This document shows, piece by piece, positions 8,941-17,814 of a stretch of DNA of 49,301 bases. Location of the stretch: contig JAKADY010000021.1 of NCBI GenBank assembly GCA_021826065.1, positions 1 to 49,301 on the forward strand, given 5' to 3'. Numbering within the stretch: the first letter of the stretch is position 1; each line of letters begins with the position of its first letter. The notes beneath the pieces were generated by a model. It had not been told where the DNA came from. It worked only from the letters and a program-made list of their open reading frames with translations, and searched no databases. The DNA comes from Pseudomonadota bacterium (lineage in GTDB: Bacteria > Pseudomonadota > Gammaproteobacteria > Burkholderiales > Thiobacillaceae). The position numbers were made by a program, and so were the translations under genes.

Positions 8941-10720
8941 CGCCTTCGATGACCTCCAGGATCGCAGCGGCGTAAGCCTCCAGCTTGCGCGCCCCCATGC
9001 CGGGGATCGCCGCCAGGGCGGCCAGGCTGTCCGGCCGCTGCTCGGCGATGGCGCGCAAGGTACTGTCGTGCAGGATGACATAGGCCGGCACACCCTTGTC
9101 ATTGGCCAGCTGCCGGCGCCAGGCGCGCAGCCGCTCGAACAGGGCCTCGGCCCCTGAGGCGGGACTGGCCGGCGCGCGACGCGCATCCCTCGTGCGCTGC
9201 GGGCGCTCCGCCGCCTCGCGCAGCATGAAGGTCTCCTCGCCCCGGAGCAACGGCCGTGCCGCCTCGGTGAGCTTGAGGCCACCATGCGCCTCGTGGTCGG
9301 TGGCAAGCATGCCGCGCAGCAGGAGCTGCCGCAGCAGGCCCCGCCAGCGCCGTTCGTCCAGCTCGCCGCCGATGCCGAACACACTCAACCGCTGGTGGCC
9401 CCAGGCGCGCACCTTGTCCGTCTCCCGCCCCAACAGCACGTCGATCACGTGGCCGGCGCCGAAGCGCTGGCCGGTGCGATAGACGGCGGAGAGTGCCTTG
9501 CGCGCCGGCTCGGTGGCGTCCCACAGGCGCGGCGGCGCGAGGCAGTTGTCGCAGTTGCCGCAGGGTGGGCTCGCCTCGCCGAAATAGGCAAGCAGGGCCT
9601 GGCGGCGGCAGCCGGCGGTCTCCACCAGGGCGAGCAGGGCGTCGAGCTTGGCATGCGCCACCCGCTTGAAGGCCGCCTCGGCTTCTGATGTGTCGATGAA
9701 ACGGCGCTGTGCCGCCAGGTCGCCCGCCCCCCAGAGCATCCAGGCCTCGGCGGGCAGCCCGTCGCGCCCGGCGCGGCCGGTCTCCTGGTAGTAGCCCTCC
9801 ACCGAACGCGGCAGGTCGAGGTGGGCGACGAAACGCACGTCCGGCTTGTCGATGCCCATACCGAAGGCGATGGTGGCGACCATGATGAGTCCATCCTCGC
9901 GCTGGAAGCGGTCCTGGTGTTGGCGGCGGGTCTCGGCGTCCATGCCGGCGTGATAGGGCAGCGCCGGCAGCCCTGCGTCGGAGAGCCAGGCCGCCACGGT
10001 CTCCACCTTGCGGCGGCTGCCGCAATAGACGATGCCGGCCTCGCCCGGGTGTTCGCGCAGAAAACCGAGCAGCTGGCGGCGGCCGTCCATCTTCTCCTCG
10101 ATGCGATAGCGGATGTTGGGCCGGTCGAAGCTGGCCGCGAAGACACGGGCGGCCTTGAGGTCGAGCCGCTCGACGATCTCCTGCCGGGTGAGGGCATCGG
10201 CGGTGGCGGTGAGCGCGATGCGCGGCACGCCGGGGAAGCGCTCGTGCAACACATTGAGCCCGAGGTACTCCGGCCGGAAGTCGTGCCCCCACTGCGCGAC
10301 GCAATGCGCCTCGTCGATGGCGAACAGGGCGAGACAGGCACGGGTCATGAGGTCAAGGAAGCGCTCGGTGAGCAGGCGCTCCGGCGCCACATACAGCAGC
10401 TTCAGCTCGCCGGCGAGAAAGGCACGCTCCACTGCGCGCGCCTCGGCCGCGCTCAGGCTGGAGTTAAGATAGGCCGCAGGGATGCCCAGCTCCCTGAGTG
10501 CGGCCACCTGGTCGTGCATGAGGGCGATGAGCGGCGAGACCACCACGCCGGTGCCCGGCCGCATGAGGGCGGGGATCTGGTAACACAGCGACTTGCCGCC
10601 ACCGGTGGGCATCAGCACTAGGGCATCGCCGCCGGCGGCCAGGTGGCTGACAATGGCCGCTTGCTCGCCACGGAAACGGGGGTAACCGAAGACGCTCTGC
10701 AGTAGATCGTGCGCATTCAT
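8924..10720 (-). CDS. recQ: RecQ, ATP-dependent DNA helicase
   Basis: RecQ is a 3'-5' superfamily-2 helicase of recombination and replication-fork repair. The 598-residue protein shows Walker A MPTGGGKS (about residue 38), the DEAH box in [15 protein letters not shown], motif VI ([15 protein letters not shown]), a zinc-binding CGNCDNC region and a C-terminal HRDC domain that includes [13 protein letters not shown]. The start at 10720 (MNAHDLLQ) is preferred. The open frame reaches 10864, but the upstream part has no family character and crosses the divergent antitoxin promoter. Its 3' end overlaps prfB by 17 bases in convergent orientation. Confidence 0.95.
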   Translation of the reverse strand: MNAHDLLQSVFGYPRFRGEQAAIVSHLAAGGDALVLMPTGGGKSLCYQIPALMRPGTGVVVSPLIALMHDQVAALRELGIPAAYLNSSLSAAEARAVERAFLAGELKLLYVAPERLLTERFLDLMTRACLALFAIDEAHCVAQWGHDFRPEYLGLNVLHERFPGVPRIALTATADALTRQEIVERLDLKAARVFAASFDRPNIRYRIEEKMDGRRQLLGFLREHPGEAGIVYCGSRRKVETVAAWLSDAGLPALPYHAGMDAETRRQHQDRFQREDGLIMVATIAFGMGIDKPDVRFVAHLDLPRSVEGYYQETGRAGRDGLPAEAWMLWGAGDLAAQRRFIDTSEAEAAFKRVAHAKLDALLALVETAGCRRQALLAYFGEASPPCGNCDNCLAPPRLWDATEPARKALSAVYRTGQRFGAGHVIDVLLGRETDKVRAWGHQRLSVFGIGGELDERRWRGLLRQLLLRGMLATDHEAHGGLKLTEAARPLLRGEETFMLREAAERPQRTRDARRAPASPASGAEALFERLRAWRRQLANDKGVPAYVILHDSTLRAIAEQRPDSLAALAAIPGMGARKLEAYAAAILEVIEGVTPPA

Positions 10721-10803
10721 GGGCGTACTTACGGGTGCGGCTCGGGTGGCCGGGGGGGTCACCAAGTTGTCCTTTCGCGTGCAGGCTTTCCCTGAGTCGA
10801 GCA

Positions 10804-10818
10804 CATTGTGGCACAATG
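10804..10818. promoter_or_regulatory. Palindrome upstream of the antitoxin, candidate operator
   Basis: CATTGTG-G-CACAATG is a perfect 7-bp inverted repeat with one central base, 30 bases before the antitoxin ATG. A further half-like copy, AGCACAA, follows at about 10830. Phd-type antitoxins usually repress their own promoter at short palindromes, so this is the natural candidate site. Confidence 0.55.
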
Positions 10819-10847
10819 CAACACTTCGTAGCACAACCCATGCCCGC

Positions 10848-11078
10848 ATGAAACAGCTCAGCATCCGCGAAGCGCGTCAAGGACTCGCCCACCTGGACGA
10901 GTTGCTCGCCAGCGAGGGCGAGATCGTGATCACCCGTCGCGGGCGGCCGATCGCGCGGGTATGCCCGGTCGAACCCATGCGCCCCCTGCCCAGTCTCAAA
11001 GCATTTCGCGCCCGCCAGCCCCTGCAGTCCGTCCCGAGCGAGGTGTTGTTGCAAGAGGAGCGCGAGCGGGACATCTAG
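10848..11078 (+). CDS. Type II antitoxin, Phd/YefM-like
   Basis: This 76-residue protein starts [19 protein letters not shown] and continues with [19 protein letters not shown], the DNA-binding fold and strand typical of Phd/YefM antitoxins. The charged C-terminal tail (LQEERERDI) would be the toxin-binding part. It should neutralise the PIN-domain toxin encoded downstream and repress the operon. The ATG at 10848 is chosen because the family fold starts there; an upstream in-frame start would add residues from the operator region. The stop codon TAG lies at the junction with a MITE that now separates it from its toxin gene. Confidence 0.85.
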   Translation: MKQLSIREARQGLAHLDELLASEGEIVITRRGRPIARVCPVEPMRPLPSLKAFRARQPLQSVPSEVLLQEERERDI

Positions 11079-11240
11079 GAGCCTGTCGGACTTAACACCC
11101 CATGCGCGTTGCCCCGACAAAGCGATGGATGCAAGGCAGAGGACGAAGGCAATGGTCATTCCATTGCCGAGCCCGACAACGCCGCAGATGCGCTTTGTGG
11201 GGGCAACCCGAAGAGACGGGGGATTAAGTCCGACAGGCTC
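11079..11240. mobile_element. 162-bp MITE with 17-bp terminal inverted repeats and CTAG target duplication
   Basis: The ends are perfect inverted repeats: GAGCCTGTCGGACTTAA at 11079-11095 and its complement at 11224-11240. CTAG flanks both sides (11075-11078 and 11241-11244), as expected for a 4-bp target duplication. The inside is also self-complementary. GTTGCCCCGACAAAGCG and a complement with one mismatch form an inner stem, and GGCAATGG-N5-CCATTGCC forms the centre, so the whole element can fold into one long hairpin. It has no coding capacity. A CTAG target is reported for IS5-group elements, so an IS5-type transposase is the likely mobiliser (inference). Confidence 0.85.
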
Positions 11241-11253
11241 CTAGAACGCTCGC

Positions 11254-11697
11254 ATGCCTTCTCTCTTTTGCGATACCAGCGCCCTGGTGAAATGGTATGT
11301 CGCCGAGGCGCAGTCCGACGCGGTGGATACCCTGCTGCAGCGCTACACCTACGTCACCATCAGCCGCCTCGCGTCCCTGGAGCTGCACAGCGCCCTTCTG
11401 CGCCGGCAGCGGCTTAGGCAGCTGACGCCGGACTGGGTGAGCGAAATTTTTGGCTTGTTCCAGGAACACCAGCGCCAAGGTCACATACGCGTACTGCCCC
11501 TGACCGACCAGCAGTGCCTGCTCGCCGAGCAACTCCTTGGTCAACTGAGCAACATCCCCTTGCGCTCGCTGGACGCCCTGCACCTGGCCTGTGCCCGTGA
11601 AAGCGGTCTAGCCGAGTTCGCCACCGCCGATCGCACCCAGGCGGGCGCCGCCCGTAGCCTGGGGTTCATCGTCTTCGATTTCTCCATGCCTGCTTGA
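11254..11697 (+). CDS. PIN-domain toxin, VapC family
   Basis: This 147-residue PIN-domain protein is a predicted Mg-dependent ribonuclease and the toxin partner of the antitoxin encoded upstream. The four acidic active-site residues are in place: D7 ([11 protein letters not shown]), E43 (SLELHSALL), D107 (SLDALHLA) and D126 (ATADRTQ). The toxin therefore looks intact. Removing the MITE and one CTAG restores a 9-base gap between the antitoxin stop and this ATG, the usual arrangement. Today the gap is about 175 bases and holds a strong palindrome. The lysS ATG follows 17 bases after the stop, so lysS may share its transcript. Confidence 0.9.
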   Translation: MPSLFCDTSALVKWYVAEAQSDAVDTLLQRYTYVTISRLASLELHSALLRRQRLRQLTPDWVSEIFGLFQEHQRQGHIRVLPLTDQQCLLAEQLLGQLSNIPLRSLDALHLACARESGLAEFATADRTQAGAARSLGFIVFDFSMPA

Positions 11698-11714
11698 AAC
11701 ACAGCCACCCGACC

Positions 11715-13220
11715 ATGACCGAACACCCCCAAGGCCCTTATTCCGACGAAAACGCCATCATCGCCGAGCGCCGCGCCAAGCTGGCCGAGCTGCGCCAGCT
11801 GGGCCCCGCCTTCCCCAACGACTTCGAGCGCCGCGACCTGGCCGGCGACCTGCACGCCGCCTTCGGCCACAAGGACAAGGCGGAGCTGGAGGCCGCCGCC
11901 ATCCCCGTGCAGATCGCCGGGCGCATGATGCTCAAACGGGTGATGGGCAAGGCGAGCTTCGCCACCCTGCAGGACATGAGCGGCCGCATCCAGATCTACG
12001 TCGCCACCGACAGCGTAGGCAGCAGCGTGCACGAGGCCTTCAAGCACTGGGACCTGGGCGACATCCTGGGCGTGACTGGCACCCTGTTCAAGACCAAGGT
12101 GGGCGAGCTCACCGTCCACGCCACCAGCGTACGCCTGCTCACGAAGTCGCTCAGGCCCCTGCCGGAGAAGTTCCACGGGCTCACCGACACCGAGCAGAAG
12201 TACCGCCAGCGCTACCTCGACCTCATCACCAACGAGGTCACGCGCCAGACCTTCATCCGCCGCTCGCGGATCGTGCAGACCCTGCGCGAATTCATGACCG
12301 GCAAGGGCTTCCTGGAGGTGGAAACGCCCATGATGCAGACCATCCCCGGCGGCGCGGCAGCCAAGCCCTTCGTCACCTACCACAACGCCCTGGACATGCC
12401 GCTCTACCTGCGCATCGCCCCGGAGCTGTATCTCAAGCGACTGGTGGTGGGCGGTTTCGAGAAGGTGTTCGAGATTAACCGCAACTTCCGCAACGAGGGC
12501 ATCTCGACCCGGCACAACCCCGAGTTCACCATGATGGAGTTCTACGAGGCCTACCGGGACTACACCTACCTCATGGACTTCGTCGAGGAGATGTTGCGCT
12601 TCGTCAGCCACGAGGTCCTGGGCCACACCGCCGTGCCCTATCAGGGCCAGGTCATCAACCTGGCGCAGCCATTCGCCCGCCTGACCATCCTGGAGGCCAC
12701 ACGGCTCTACAACCAGGACCTGGAGGACGCCCCGCTCGACGACCCCGACTTCCTGCGCGCCGAGATGAAGCGCCGCGGCATCGCCTACCGCGAGAAAGAC
12801 GGCCTGGGCGGGCTGCAACTGACGCTGTTCGAGGAGACCACCGAGCACAAGCTCATCCAGCCCACTTATATCATCGACTATCCGGCCGAGGTCTCGCCGC
12901 TGGCCCGCGCCAGCGATAGCAACCCCGCGGTGACCGAGCGCTTCGAGCTCTACATCGCCGGGCGCGAGATCGCCAACGGCTTCTCGGAGCTCAACGACCC
13001 CGAGGACCAGGCCGAACGCTTCATGGCCCAGGTGCGCGCCAAGGAGGCGGGCGACGAGGAGGCCATGTACTATGACGCCGACTACATCCGCGCCCTGGAA
13101 TACGGGTTGCCGCCCACGGGCGGCTGCGGCATCGGCATCGACCGCCTGGTCATGCTGCTCACCGACGCGCCCAGCATCCGCGACGTGATCCTCTTCCCGC
13201 TGCTGCGGCAGGAGGACTGA
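11715..13220 (+). CDS. lysS: Lysyl-tRNA synthetase, class II
   Basis: LysRS attaches lysine to tRNA-Lys. The 501-residue protein has an OB-fold anticodon-binding domain (about residues 55-160) and a class II catalytic core. Motif 2 is seen as [21 protein letters not shown] and motif 3 as [15 protein letters not shown] near the C-terminus. Length fits the bacterial enzyme (about 505 aa). The ATG at 11715 is preferred over an in-frame TTG at 11694, which overlaps the end of the toxin gene. moxR starts three bases after the stop codon. Confidence 0.96.
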   Translation: MTEHPQGPYSDENAIIAERRAKLAELRQLGPAFPNDFERRDLAGDLHAAFGHKDKAELEAAAIPVQIAGRMMLKRVMGKASFATLQDMSGRIQIYVATDSVGSSVHEAFKHWDLGDILGVTGTLFKTKVGELTVHATSVRLLTKSLRPLPEKFHGLTDTEQKYRQRYLDLITNEVTRQTFIRRSRIVQTLREFMTGKGFLEVETPMMQTIPGGAAAKPFVTYHNALDMPLYLRIAPELYLKRLVVGGFEKVFEINRNFRNEGISTRHNPEFTMMEFYEAYRDYTYLMDFVEEMLRFVSHEVLGHTAVPYQGQVINLAQPFARLTILEATRLYNQDLEDAPLDDPDFLRAEMKRRGIAYREKDGLGGLQLTLFEETTEHKLIQPTYIIDYPAEVSPLARASDSNPAVTERFELYIAGREIANGFSELNDPEDQAERFMAQVRAKEAGDEEAMYYDADYIRALEYGLPPTGGCGIGIDRLVMLLTDAPSIRDVILFPLLRQED

Positions 13221-13223
13221 GCC

Positions 13224-14177
13224 GTGCCTGAGGCTGCGCGCATGACGGCGGCAGCCACTGCCGGCGAGCCCCTGCGCCCCCCCTTCGACCGCGTGTTGGC
13301 CCAGATCGAAGGGGTCGTCCTCGGCAAGCCGCGGCAGATCCGCCTGGCGCTGACCTGCCTGCTGGCGCGCGGCCATCTCCTGATCGAGGACCTGCCCGGC
13401 GTGGGCAAGACCACCCTGGCGCATGCGCTGGCGCACTCCCTGGGCCTCGAGTTCACCCGCATCCAGTTCACCAGCGACCTGCTGCCCGGCGACATCCTCG
13501 GCTTCTCGGTCTTCGAGCAGGCGAGTGGCGCCTTCCGCTTCCACCCCGGTCCCATCTTCGCCCAGGTGGTGCTGGCCGACGAGATCAACCGCGCCACCCC
13601 CAAGGCGCAAAGCGCGCTGCTCGAGGCCATGGATGAGGGGCAGGTGAGCCTGGAGGGGGTCACGCGCAGGCTGCCCGAGCCCTTCTTCGTGCTCGCCACG
13701 CAGAATCCTTTTACCCAGGCAGGGGTCTATCCCCTACCCGAGTCGCAGCTCGACCGCTTCCTCATGCGCCTGTCCCTGGGCTATCCCGACCCCGCGGCTG
13801 AGCGGGCGCTGCTGGCCGGCGAAAACCGCCGCCCCCAGGCCCTTGCCCCGGTACTCACCCCAGCGGAGCTGATCGAGGCGCAGGCCAGCGTGGACCTGGT
13901 GCGCCTGGCCCCGGCCCTGCTCGACTATCTGCAGGCCCTGATCGAACACACGCGCGCCCCGGGCCGTTTCCTGCACGGCCTGTCGCCCCGCGCCGGGCTT
14001 GCGCTCGCCCGCTCGGCGCGCGCCTGGGCCTGGCTGCACGACCGCGACTATGTCGTCCCCGAGGACGTCCAGGCCGTCTTCCCCTTCGTGGCCGGCCACC
14101 GCCTGCAGGATGCGGAGGGGATGAGCGGGGGCGATGCCGCCGCCCAGGCCGTGCTCGCAGCCGTGGCGATCCCCTGA
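13224..14177 (+). CDS. MoxR-family AAA+ ATPase
   Basis: This 317-residue AAA+ ATPase is of the MoxR class. Walker A is DLPGVGKTT (about residues 56-64), Walker B is VVLADEIN, and sensor 1 lies in LATQNPF. MoxR proteins act as chaperone-like ATPases, usually beside DUF58 and transglutaminase-like membrane proteins, and exactly this trio is found here. The GTG start lies three bases after lysS. The cellular substrate cannot be told from the sequence. Confidence 0.92.
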   Translation: MPEAARMTAAATAGEPLRPPFDRVLAQIEGVVLGKPRQIRLALTCLLARGHLLIEDLPGVGKTTLAHALAHSLGLEFTRIQFTSDLLPGDILGFSVFEQASGAFRFHPGPIFAQVVLADEINRATPKAQSALLEAMDEGQVSLEGVTRRLPEPFFVLATQNPFTQAGVYPLPESQLDRFLMRLSLGYPDPAAERALLAGENRRPQALAPVLTPAELIEAQASVDLVRLAPALLDYLQALIEHTRAPGRFLHGLSPRAGLALARSARAWAWLHDRDYVVPEDVQAVFPFVAGHRLQDAEGMSGGDAAAQAVLAAVAIP

Positions 14178-14215
14178 GGTCGGCTGTCCTTGCGTTGCCG
14201 GGCTGCCCGCAAGTG

Positions 14216-15226
14216 ATGCGCCTGAGCCCCATGTCTCGGTCCCCCGCGTTGAGTCTCCTGGCCGCCCGCCGCCCCCGCCTGCCTGACCTGCCCGTGCGCA
14301 ACCGCCTCATGCGCCGGGTGTTCGGCCTGCGCGGTGCGGATGCCCTGCCCTTCCGGCTGACCCCGCGGCGGGTCTACATCCTCCCCTCCCGCGCGGGGCT
14401 CGCATTCCTTGGGCTACTGGCCGGCATGCTGCTCGGCTCCGTCAACTACGGGCTGGCCATGGGCTACCTCTTCACCTTCCTCCTGCTGGGCCTGCTCAGC
14501 GCCACCCTGTTCGCCACCTGGCGCAACCTGACCGGGCTCATCATCCAGGCGGTGGACAGCGAGCCGGTCTTCGCCGGGACGAAACTTGGCTTCGTCTTCC
14601 ATCTGGCCGACGCCGAGGGACTACCACGTCGGGCGATCGGGCTCTCCGCCGCCGGTGCAGGCCCCGTCTTCATCGGGATCAGCGCCGCGGGCCACGCCCA
14701 GGTGCGCCTGGATCTGCCCGCCGAGGTACGCGGCCGCCTGCCTTTGGGCGTGGTGCGCGTCTTCAGCGAGTATCCGCTGGGTCTCTTCCACGCCTGGGCC
14801 CTGTTCGAGCCCGACATCGCCGGCATCGTCTGGCCGCGCCCGGCCGGCCCCTATCCCCTGCCGTGCGACGTTGGGGAGAAGACCGGCAGTGCTGGCGCAA
14901 GCCAGTGTGGGGCCGAGGATTTCGAGAGTCTGCGCGCCTATGCGCATGGCGATTCACCCTCGCGCATCGCCTGGAAAACCCTCGCCCGGCATGCGGAGCC
15001 GCTGGTCAAACGCTTCCAGGCCCCCCACGGCGGCGAACTCTGGCTCGACTGGGCCGCCCTGGGCGGCCTCGACCCCGAGGCACGCCTGTCGCAGCTCGCC
15101 GCCTGGGTTCTGGCAGCGGAACGCGCCAATCGCCCCTATGGCCTGCGTCTGCCCGCTCAGACCCTGCCGGCCGGCCTGGGACTGGCCCATCGCAACCGTT
15201 GTCTGACGGCGCTCGCGCTCGTCTGA
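14216..15226 (+). CDS. DUF58-domain membrane protein
   Basis: This protein of about 336 residues has two adjacent membrane helices (roughly residues 55-100) and a C-terminal DUF58 domain. The DUF58 signature reads DFESLRAYAHGDSPSRIAWK. Such proteins accompany MoxR ATPases and are thought to form a membrane-linked partner. The start is uncertain: ATG 14216, ATG 14231 and an upstream TTG at 14195 are all in frame, and none has a clear ribosome-binding site. No function beyond the MoxR association can be claimed. Confidence 0.85.
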   Translation: MRLSPMSRSPALSLLAARRPRLPDLPVRNRLMRRVFGLRGADALPFRLTPRRVYILPSRAGLAFLGLLAGMLLGSVNYGLAMGYLFTFLLLGLLSATLFATWRNLTGLIIQAVDSEPVFAGTKLGFVFHLADAEGLPRRAIGLSAAGAGPVFIGISAAGHAQVRLDLPAEVRGRLPLGVVRVFSEYPLGLFHAWALFEPDIAGIVWPRPAGPYPLPCDVGEKTGSAGASQCGAEDFESLRAYAHGDSPSRIAWKTLARHAEPLVKRFQAPHGGELWLDWAALGGLDPEARLSQLAAWVLAAERANRPYGLRLPAQTLPAGLGLAHRNRCLTALALV

Positions 15227-15247
15227 GGCCATGGCATTGAGGACAGG

Positions 15248-17305
15248 GTGAGGCTGGACAAAGTCTTGCGGCACGCGTCTGGCGACAGAAGACCGCCCGG
15301 GCGCAGGCAGCGCCTGTGGGCCGGGCTGTTCGGGGCCGCCCGCTGCCATCCCATACCCCCTGTCTTCTGGCTCCTGCCCCCCCTGCTCGCCGGCCTGCCC
15401 CATGCCGCGCACCTGCCGATCTGGCTCACTGGCGTATGCGCCCTGCTCTGGCTTTGGCGCCTGTTGCTGGCCCTGACCGGCCGGCCACTGCCGGGCCTGT
15501 GGGTGCGCATCGTCCTGGCGCTCGCGGCAGTGGCCGTGGTCCTGGCCCAGTTCGGCCTGTTCATCGGTCGTACCGGCGGTGTGCCCCTGCTCGTGCTCCT
15601 GCTCTTCGTCAAGTTGATGGAGGCGGACACCTGGCGGCACCAGCGCTTCGCCCTGATGCTCAGCTATTTCGTTGCCTTGAGCGTATTCCTGCACGACCAG
15701 TCGCTGCCGATGAGCCTCTATCTGTTCGCGGTCGCCTGGCTCACCACGGCGGCCCTGGCCCAACTGCAGCCCCTGGCCGATGCGGACATTCGCCCGCACC
15801 TGCTCACCGCCGGCCGCCTACTGCTCGCCGGCACGCCGCTGGCACTTGCCCTGTTCCTGTTCTTCCCCCGCCTGCCGGCCCCGCTCTGGCTGCTGCCCAG
15901 TGGCGAGCAGGCTGGCCGCACGGGGCTCACCGACACCATGCAGCCCGGCGACATCAGCCGGCTGATCCTCTCCGACGCGATCGCCTTTCGTGCGCGCTTC
16001 GACGGGGCGCCACCCGAGCCCGCCAACCTGTACTGGCGCGGCCCCGTGCTCGCCCGCTTCGACGGACGGACCTGGCGGGCGATGGCGCAGCAAGGTGAGA
16101 TGCGGGTGCAGGCTTCTGGGCTGGGGGCGGCCTTGCGTTACGTCCTGACGTTAGAGCCACACGAACGTCCTTGGATCTTCACCCTGGGGCTGCCCGCGAC
16201 ACTGCCGCCCGACACGCGGCTCATCGCCGGCATGCAGCTGGTGAGCCGCCGTCCCCTGACCCAGCGCCGCCGCATCGAGCTCACCAGTCACCCTCGATAC
16301 CGCCTGGGCGCCAGTGACCAGGAACTCGCCGAGGCCCTGGACCTGCCCCCTGGCTACAACCCGGCCGCCCGCGCCCTGGCGCAGGACTGGCGGCGGGCCG
16401 AGGGCGACCCGCGCCGCCTGCTGGAACGGGGGCTGGCGCTGTTCCGGCGCGATTTCACCTATACACTGACCCCGCCGCCCTTGGGGCTCAACAGCGTGGA
16501 TGACTTCCTGTTCTCCACCCGGCGCGGCTTCTGCGAGCACTACGCCAGCGCCTTCGTCTTCCTCATGCGCGCGGCCGGCGTGCCGGCGCGGGTGGTGACC
16601 GGTTACCTCGGCGGCGAGGTGAATCCGGTCGACGGCCACCTGGTGGTGCGCCAGTCCGATGCCCACGCCTGGGCCGAGGTCTGGCTGCCGGATGCGGGCT
16701 GGGTGCAGATCGATCCCACCGCCAGCGTGGCGCCCGCGCGGGTCGAACGCGGGCTCGCCGCCGCCCTGCCCAGCGCCGAGGTCCCGCCCGTCCTCGCCGG
16801 TCTGCACCGCCCCTGGTTGCGCGAGTTGCGCCAGGCCTGGGAGGCGCTCAACAATGGCTGGAATCAGTGGGTGCTGGGCTATAATCTGGAGCGGCAATTG
16901 CGTCTGCTCTCAGGGCTGAGCCCGCACCTGGTCGCCTACGCCTGGCAGCTCAGCATCGCCATCTTGTTGGCAGGCCTGGCGGTGATGGCCTGGCTGGCCT
17001 GGGCGGGCGGTCGAGCCCGAGTCCGCGACCCGGCCGCGCGCATCTACGCCCGCTTCACGGCCCGCCTGGCACGCCTGGGCCTCGAACGTATGGCCAGCGA
17101 GGGACCCCTCGTCTTTGCTGAGCGCGTGACGCAGACCAGGCCAGACCTGGCACCGGCTGTTGGCGAGATCAGCGCTCTGTATGCGCGCGCCCGCTATGCG
17201 GAGGACCCGACCGCCCTGGACGCCCTGGCCCAGGCCGTGCGGCGCTTTCATCCGCGGCGGTCGATCGCCAGCGGAACGTCCGATGCGCGCCCGGTGGGCC
17301 GCTGA
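15248..17305 (+). CDS. TgpA-like membrane transglutaminase (DUF3488 / transglutaminase core)
   Basis: This 685-residue protein has about five to six N-terminal membrane helices (residues 40-210) and a periplasmic transglutaminase-like domain. One more helix lies near residues 565-590, followed by a cytoplasmic tail. The catalytic triad is visible: Cys in RRGFCEHYASAF, His in SDAHAWAEVW, Asp in WVQIDPTAS. This architecture is that of Pseudomonas TgpA. It completes the MoxR / DUF58 / transglutaminase module. The GTG start lies 21 bases after the DUF58 gene. The physiological substrate is unknown. Confidence 0.9.
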   Translation: MRLDKVLRHASGDRRPPGRRQRLWAGLFGAARCHPIPPVFWLLPPLLAGLPHAAHLPIWLTGVCALLWLWRLLLALTGRPLPGLWVRIVLALAAVAVVLAQFGLFIGRTGGVPLLVLLLFVKLMEADTWRHQRFALMLSYFVALSVFLHDQSLPMSLYLFAVAWLTTAALAQLQPLADADIRPHLLTAGRLLLAGTPLALALFLFFPRLPAPLWLLPSGEQAGRTGLTDTMQPGDISRLILSDAIAFRARFDGAPPEPANLYWRGPVLARFDGRTWRAMAQQGEMRVQASGLGAALRYVLTLEPHERPWIFTLGLPATLPPDTRLIAGMQLVSRRPLTQRRRIELTSHPRYRLGASDQELAEALDLPPGYNPAARALAQDWRRAEGDPRRLLERGLALFRRDFTYTLTPPPLGLNSVDDFLFSTRRGFCEHYASAFVFLMRAAGVPARVVTGYLGGEVNPVDGHLVVRQSDAHAWAEVWLPDAGWVQIDPTASVAPARVERGLAAALPSAEVPPVLAGLHRPWLRELRQAWEALNNGWNQWVLGYNLERQLRLLSGLSPHLVAYAWQLSIAILLAGLAVMAWLAWAGGRARVRDPAARIYARFTARLARLGLERMASEGPLVFAERVTQTRPDLAPAVGEISALYARARYAEDPTALDALAQAVRRFHPRRSIASGTSDARPVGR

Positions 17306-17393
17306 CCGGCCTCCGCTTCATGCCGCGGTCCGCCCGTTGTGTCGTTCGGCTTCGAATTTGGGCTCCGCCCGACGATGGTAGGATAATGATGTC

Positions 17394-17657
17394 ATGAGCA
17401 CAGAACCCACCCATAGCAATCCCCGCCAGCGACTCAAGGCGCTGCTGGCCATTCCGGACAGCCAGCGAACGGAAGAGCAGTGGGACGAGATCATCGAGCT
17501 GGAGATCACGCTGGCCCCAGGCAACCGCATCGACGCACCGCCGCCCGGCCAGCCGCGCAAGGGACAAGGCCCCGCGCCGCAGGCCAAGGCCGGCGGCCAG
17601 TCCAAGAAGCCGTTCAAGAAATTCCACAAGCGCCCACCCAAGGCGCCTGCGGCCTAA
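17394..17657 (+). CDS. Small hypothetical protein with basic, proline-rich tail
   Basis: This 87-residue protein is not recognised. The N-terminal half (RQRLKALLAIPDSQRTEEQWDEI and on) looks like two amphipathic helices. From about residue 48 the chain is low-complexity and rich in Pro, Lys and Gly, ending KKFHKRPPKAPAA, which suggests disorder and possibly nucleic-acid binding. An AGGA 10 bases before the ATG supports translation. It stands alone after the transglutaminase gene, and its stop codon sits in the A-run of a hairpin that reads as a terminator on the other strand. Confidence 0.6.
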   Translation: MSTEPTHSNPRQRLKALLAIPDSQRTEEQWDEIIELEITLAPGNRIDAPPPGQPRKGQGPAPQAKAGGQSKKPFKKFHKRPPKAPAA

Positions 17658-17681
17658 AAAAAAGCCGGGGGCAAACCCGGC
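17656..17681 (-). terminator. Intrinsic terminator, minus strand
   Basis: The stem is GCCGGG / CCCGGC (17664-17669 with 17676-17681) around a 6-base loop. On the minus strand it is followed by eight T (complement of 17656-17663). On the plus strand there is no T-run, so it is a poor terminator for the upstream plus-strand gene. Confidence 0.75.
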
Positions 17682-17728
17682 GCTGAAGGAGGAGACACGT
17701 GGGCACCCTCACCTGAGGTCGCTTGCCC
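17656..17728 (-). ncRNA. Candidate small RNA with CU-rich loop and intrinsic terminator
   Basis: On the minus strand this interval has the plan of a trans-acting sRNA. It opens with a 5' stem-loop (TGGGCA 17729-17724 pairing with TGCCCA 17705-17700, with an inner CCTC/GAGG stem). A single-stranded stretch follows that contains CTCCTCCTT, complementary to Shine-Dalgarno sequences. The 3' end is a G+C hairpin followed by eight T. A possible -10 (GATAAA, 17740-17735) lies 7 bases before the predicted 5' end; the -35 is poor. No minus-strand gene nearby needs this terminator. I recognise no known family. Confidence 0.5.
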
Positions 17729-17814
17729 ATCCCTTTTATCGGCCGCGCTTGACGAATCTTTAGGGCGACGACCCGCGACACGAGGGCGGCTCATATCGAT
17801 CTGGAGGACAGGGC

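Noticed and set aside
11541-13610. Very long minus-strand open frame opposite lysS and moxR
   Set aside because: It mirrors the codon structure of lysS in high-GC DNA and its product has no domain; lysS on the plus strand is certain.
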